From contig NZ_FMCI01000114.1 in NCBI RefSeq assembly GCF_900091845.1, forward strand, positions 30,932-94,931: DNA of 64,000 nucleotides, written 5' to 3'. Source of the stretch: Streptomyces sp. SolWspMP-5a-2. Lineage in GTDB: Bacteria > Actinomycetota > Actinomycetes > Streptomycetales > Streptomycetaceae. This document shows, piece after piece, positions 62,685 through 64,000 of this stretch. Position 1 is the stretch's first letter. Each line of letters starts with the position of its first letter. A model generated the notes under the pieces. The model ran no database searches and had not been told where the DNA came from. It worked only from the letters and a program-made list of their open reading frames with translations. The translations under genes were made by a program, and so were the position numbers.

Positions 62685-64000
62685 ATGTCGCGAGTGCCAG
62701 GGTGGCTCGGTCGGGTCGGCAGCCGACTGACCGAGATGAGTGAACGGCTCGACGAGCGCCGCGCCGAGGCCGAACGGGAGGACGAGGGCGGCACCGCCCG
62801 TCCGTCGCACCGTCCGGGAGGCGCGGACCGGTCCGGAGAGCATGCGGTCGAGACCCACCCGGTGGTGGTCACCCGTCCTGATCCGGCGCACGCCGTCCCC
62901 TGGGGGGTGCGGGTCGCCGCCGAGGCGAGCTGGCGGCTGCTGGTGCTCGCGGGCACGGTCTGGGTGCTGATGCGGGTGATCAGCGCCGTCCAACTGCTGG
63001 TCCTCGCCTTCGTCGCCGCCCTGCTGATCACCGCGCTGCTGCACCCGACGGTGGCCCGGCTCTGCCGCTACGGCGTGCCGCGCGGGCTGGCCACGGCGCT
63101 CACCGCGATCTCCGGCTTCGTCGTGATGGGGCTGATCGGCTGGTTCGTGACCTGGCAGGTCATGGAGAACATCGACACGCTCTCCGACCAGATACAGGAC
63201 GGCATCGACGAACTCCGCAAGTGGCTGCTGAACAGCCCCTTCCACGTCACCGACAAGCAGATCAACCAGATCGCGAAGAACCTCCGTGAGGCGATCGGCG
63301 CCAACACCGACCAGATAACGTCCGCCGGTCTCGAGGGCGTCCAGGTCATCGTCGAGGCGCTCACCGGCATCCTGCTGGCGATGTTCTCCACGCTGTTCCT
63401 GCTCTACGACGGCCGGCGCATCTGGCACTGGACGCTCAAGCTGGTGCCCGCCGCGGCCCGTCCGGGTGTCGCGGGCGCCGGACCGCGCGCCTGGCGCACG
63501 CTGACCGCGTACGTGCGCGGCACGGTGCTGGTCGCCCTCATCGACGCCATCTTCATCGGCCTCGGCATCTACTTCCTCAACGTGCCGATGGCCGTCCCGC
63601 TGGCCGTCTTCATCTTCCTGTTCTCCTTCATCCCGCTGGTCGGCGCGGTCGCCTCGGGCGCCCTCGCGATCGTCGTGGCGCTGGTGACGCAGGGCGTCTT
63701 CACCGCGGTGATGACCCTCGTGGTGGTCCTGGCGGTGCAGCAGATCGAGGGCCACGTCCTGCAGCCGTTCATCCTGGGGCGCGCGGTCCGTGTCCACCCC
63801 CTCGCCGTGGTGCTCTCGGTGGCGGGCGGCGGCATGATCGCGGGCATCGGCGGCGCGGTGGTCGCGGTGCCGCTGGTGGCGGTCACCAACACGGTGGTCG
63901 GCTATCTGCGGGCGTACGCGCACGACCAGAACCTCGCCGACGCGGCCCGGCAGCGCGGCGAGGTACCCGCGACGGCCGGGGCGGCCGGGACCGTCCCCGT
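62685..64000 (+). CDS. AI-2E family transporter, 3' end beyond the window
   Basis: Membrane protein, at least 438 residues, open to the window end. A charged N-terminal tail of about 80 residues precedes seven to eight helices typical of the AI-2E (YdiK/TqsA) family, with FIPLVGAVASGALAIVVAL near 320 and the QQIEGHVLQPFILGRAVRVHPL signature near 350-371. Members export autoinducer, ions or other solutes; the substrate here is unknown. ATG 62685 has GAAGAGGA six bases upstream; in-frame GTG codons about 30 bases earlier are possible. Confidence 0.9.
   Translation, partial: MSRVPGWLGRVGSRLTEMSERLDERRAEAEREDEGGTARPSHRPGGADRSGEHAVETHPVVVTRPDPAHAVPWGVRVAAEASWRLLVLAGTVWVLMRVISAVQLLVLAFVAALLITALLHPTVARLCRYGVPRGLATALTAISGFVVMGLIGWFVTWQVMENIDTLSDQIQDGIDELRKWLLNSPFHVTDKQINQIAKNLREAIGANTDQITSAGLEGVQVIVEALTGILLAMFSTLFLLYDGRRIWHWTLKLVPAAARPGVAGAGPRAWRTLTAYVRGTVLVALIDAIFIGLGIYFLNVPMAVPLAVFIFLFSFIPLVGAVASGALAIVVALVTQGVFTAVMTLVVVLAVQQIEGHVLQPFILGRAVRVHPLAVVLSVAGGGMIAGIGGAVVAVPLVAVTNTVVGYLRAYAHDQNLADAARQRGEVPATAGAAGTVP

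Overview
The window is high-GC actinobacterial DNA and almost certainly a Streptomyces chromosome. Codons end overwhelmingly in G or C, GTG starts are common, and there is a mycothiol S-conjugate amidase, a GTP-dependent PEP carboxykinase, secreted chitinase and polysaccharide hydrolases, and a Tad/Flp pilus locus. No rRNA, tRNA, insertion sequence, phage gene or CRISPR array was seen. All function calls come from reading the translated sequence; no database was searched.

Layout. 1-3213: end of an ABC-2 permease gene, then greA, a DUF4307 gene, mca and a small membrane protein. 3356-11919: a large STAND-type ATPase with TPR repeats, a Baeyer-Villiger-type monooxygenase divergent from a beta-propeller lipoprotein, a TetR regulator and a GH114-like secreted hydrolase. 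12094-18643: a DUF255/thioredoxin protein, a Mut7-C protein, TetR, hemolysin III and pckG. 18982-24148: a four-gene overlapping operon built around TelA (two solute-binding-like proteins, one fused to a VWA domain, plus a small membrane protein) and an unknown gene. 24251-33476: aminotransferase, secreted serine protease, and a D-amino-acid/sugar-acid catabolic cluster (N-acyl-D-amino-acid deacylase, DSD1-type PLP protein, PfkB kinase, IclR, RidA, GntP permease). 33570-38630: an acidic-tailed protein, an Nramp-like transporter, a GH18 chitinase and two small membrane proteins.

39170-54844 is the most coherent and most interesting region. It is a complete-looking Tad pilus machine (CpaB, CpaE, two TadE-like pseudopilins, CpaF, TadB, TadC) followed by a histidine kinase and NarL-type response regulator, the Flp pilin, a TadG-like protein, a lipoprotein, an OmpA-domain protein, and then a 696-residue protein. 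That protein joins four membrane helices, a Flp-pilin-like segment with an apparent prepilin peptidase motif, a pre-toxin-like region and a variable-looking C-terminal domain. A gene overlapping its stop codon by four bases looks like an immunity gene. I propose a pilin-tethered toxin-immunity pair tied to the Tad locus. A repeated three-part element, (GGGNCC)-N6-(GGGYCC)-N2-(GGGCCC), lies at the same distance from a -10-like hexamer at three promoters around this locus and resembles a DevR/NarL-type binding site.

54865-64000: DUF192 protein, two overlapping secreted proteins of unknown function, an LLM flavin oxidoreductase, an 830-bp gene-poor stretch holding a T-box-like structured element and a strong terminator, then a cis-prenyltransferase, PhoH2-type PIN-ATPase, a secreted lysozyme-like transglycosylase and the start of an AI-2E family transporter. 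The backbone greA / DUF4307 / mca / small protein / DUF255 / hemolysin III / cis-prenyltransferase / phoH follows the order I know from the mycobacterial Rv1080c-Rv1095 region, so the other blocks, including the Tad locus, look like insertions into a conserved actinobacterial backbone.
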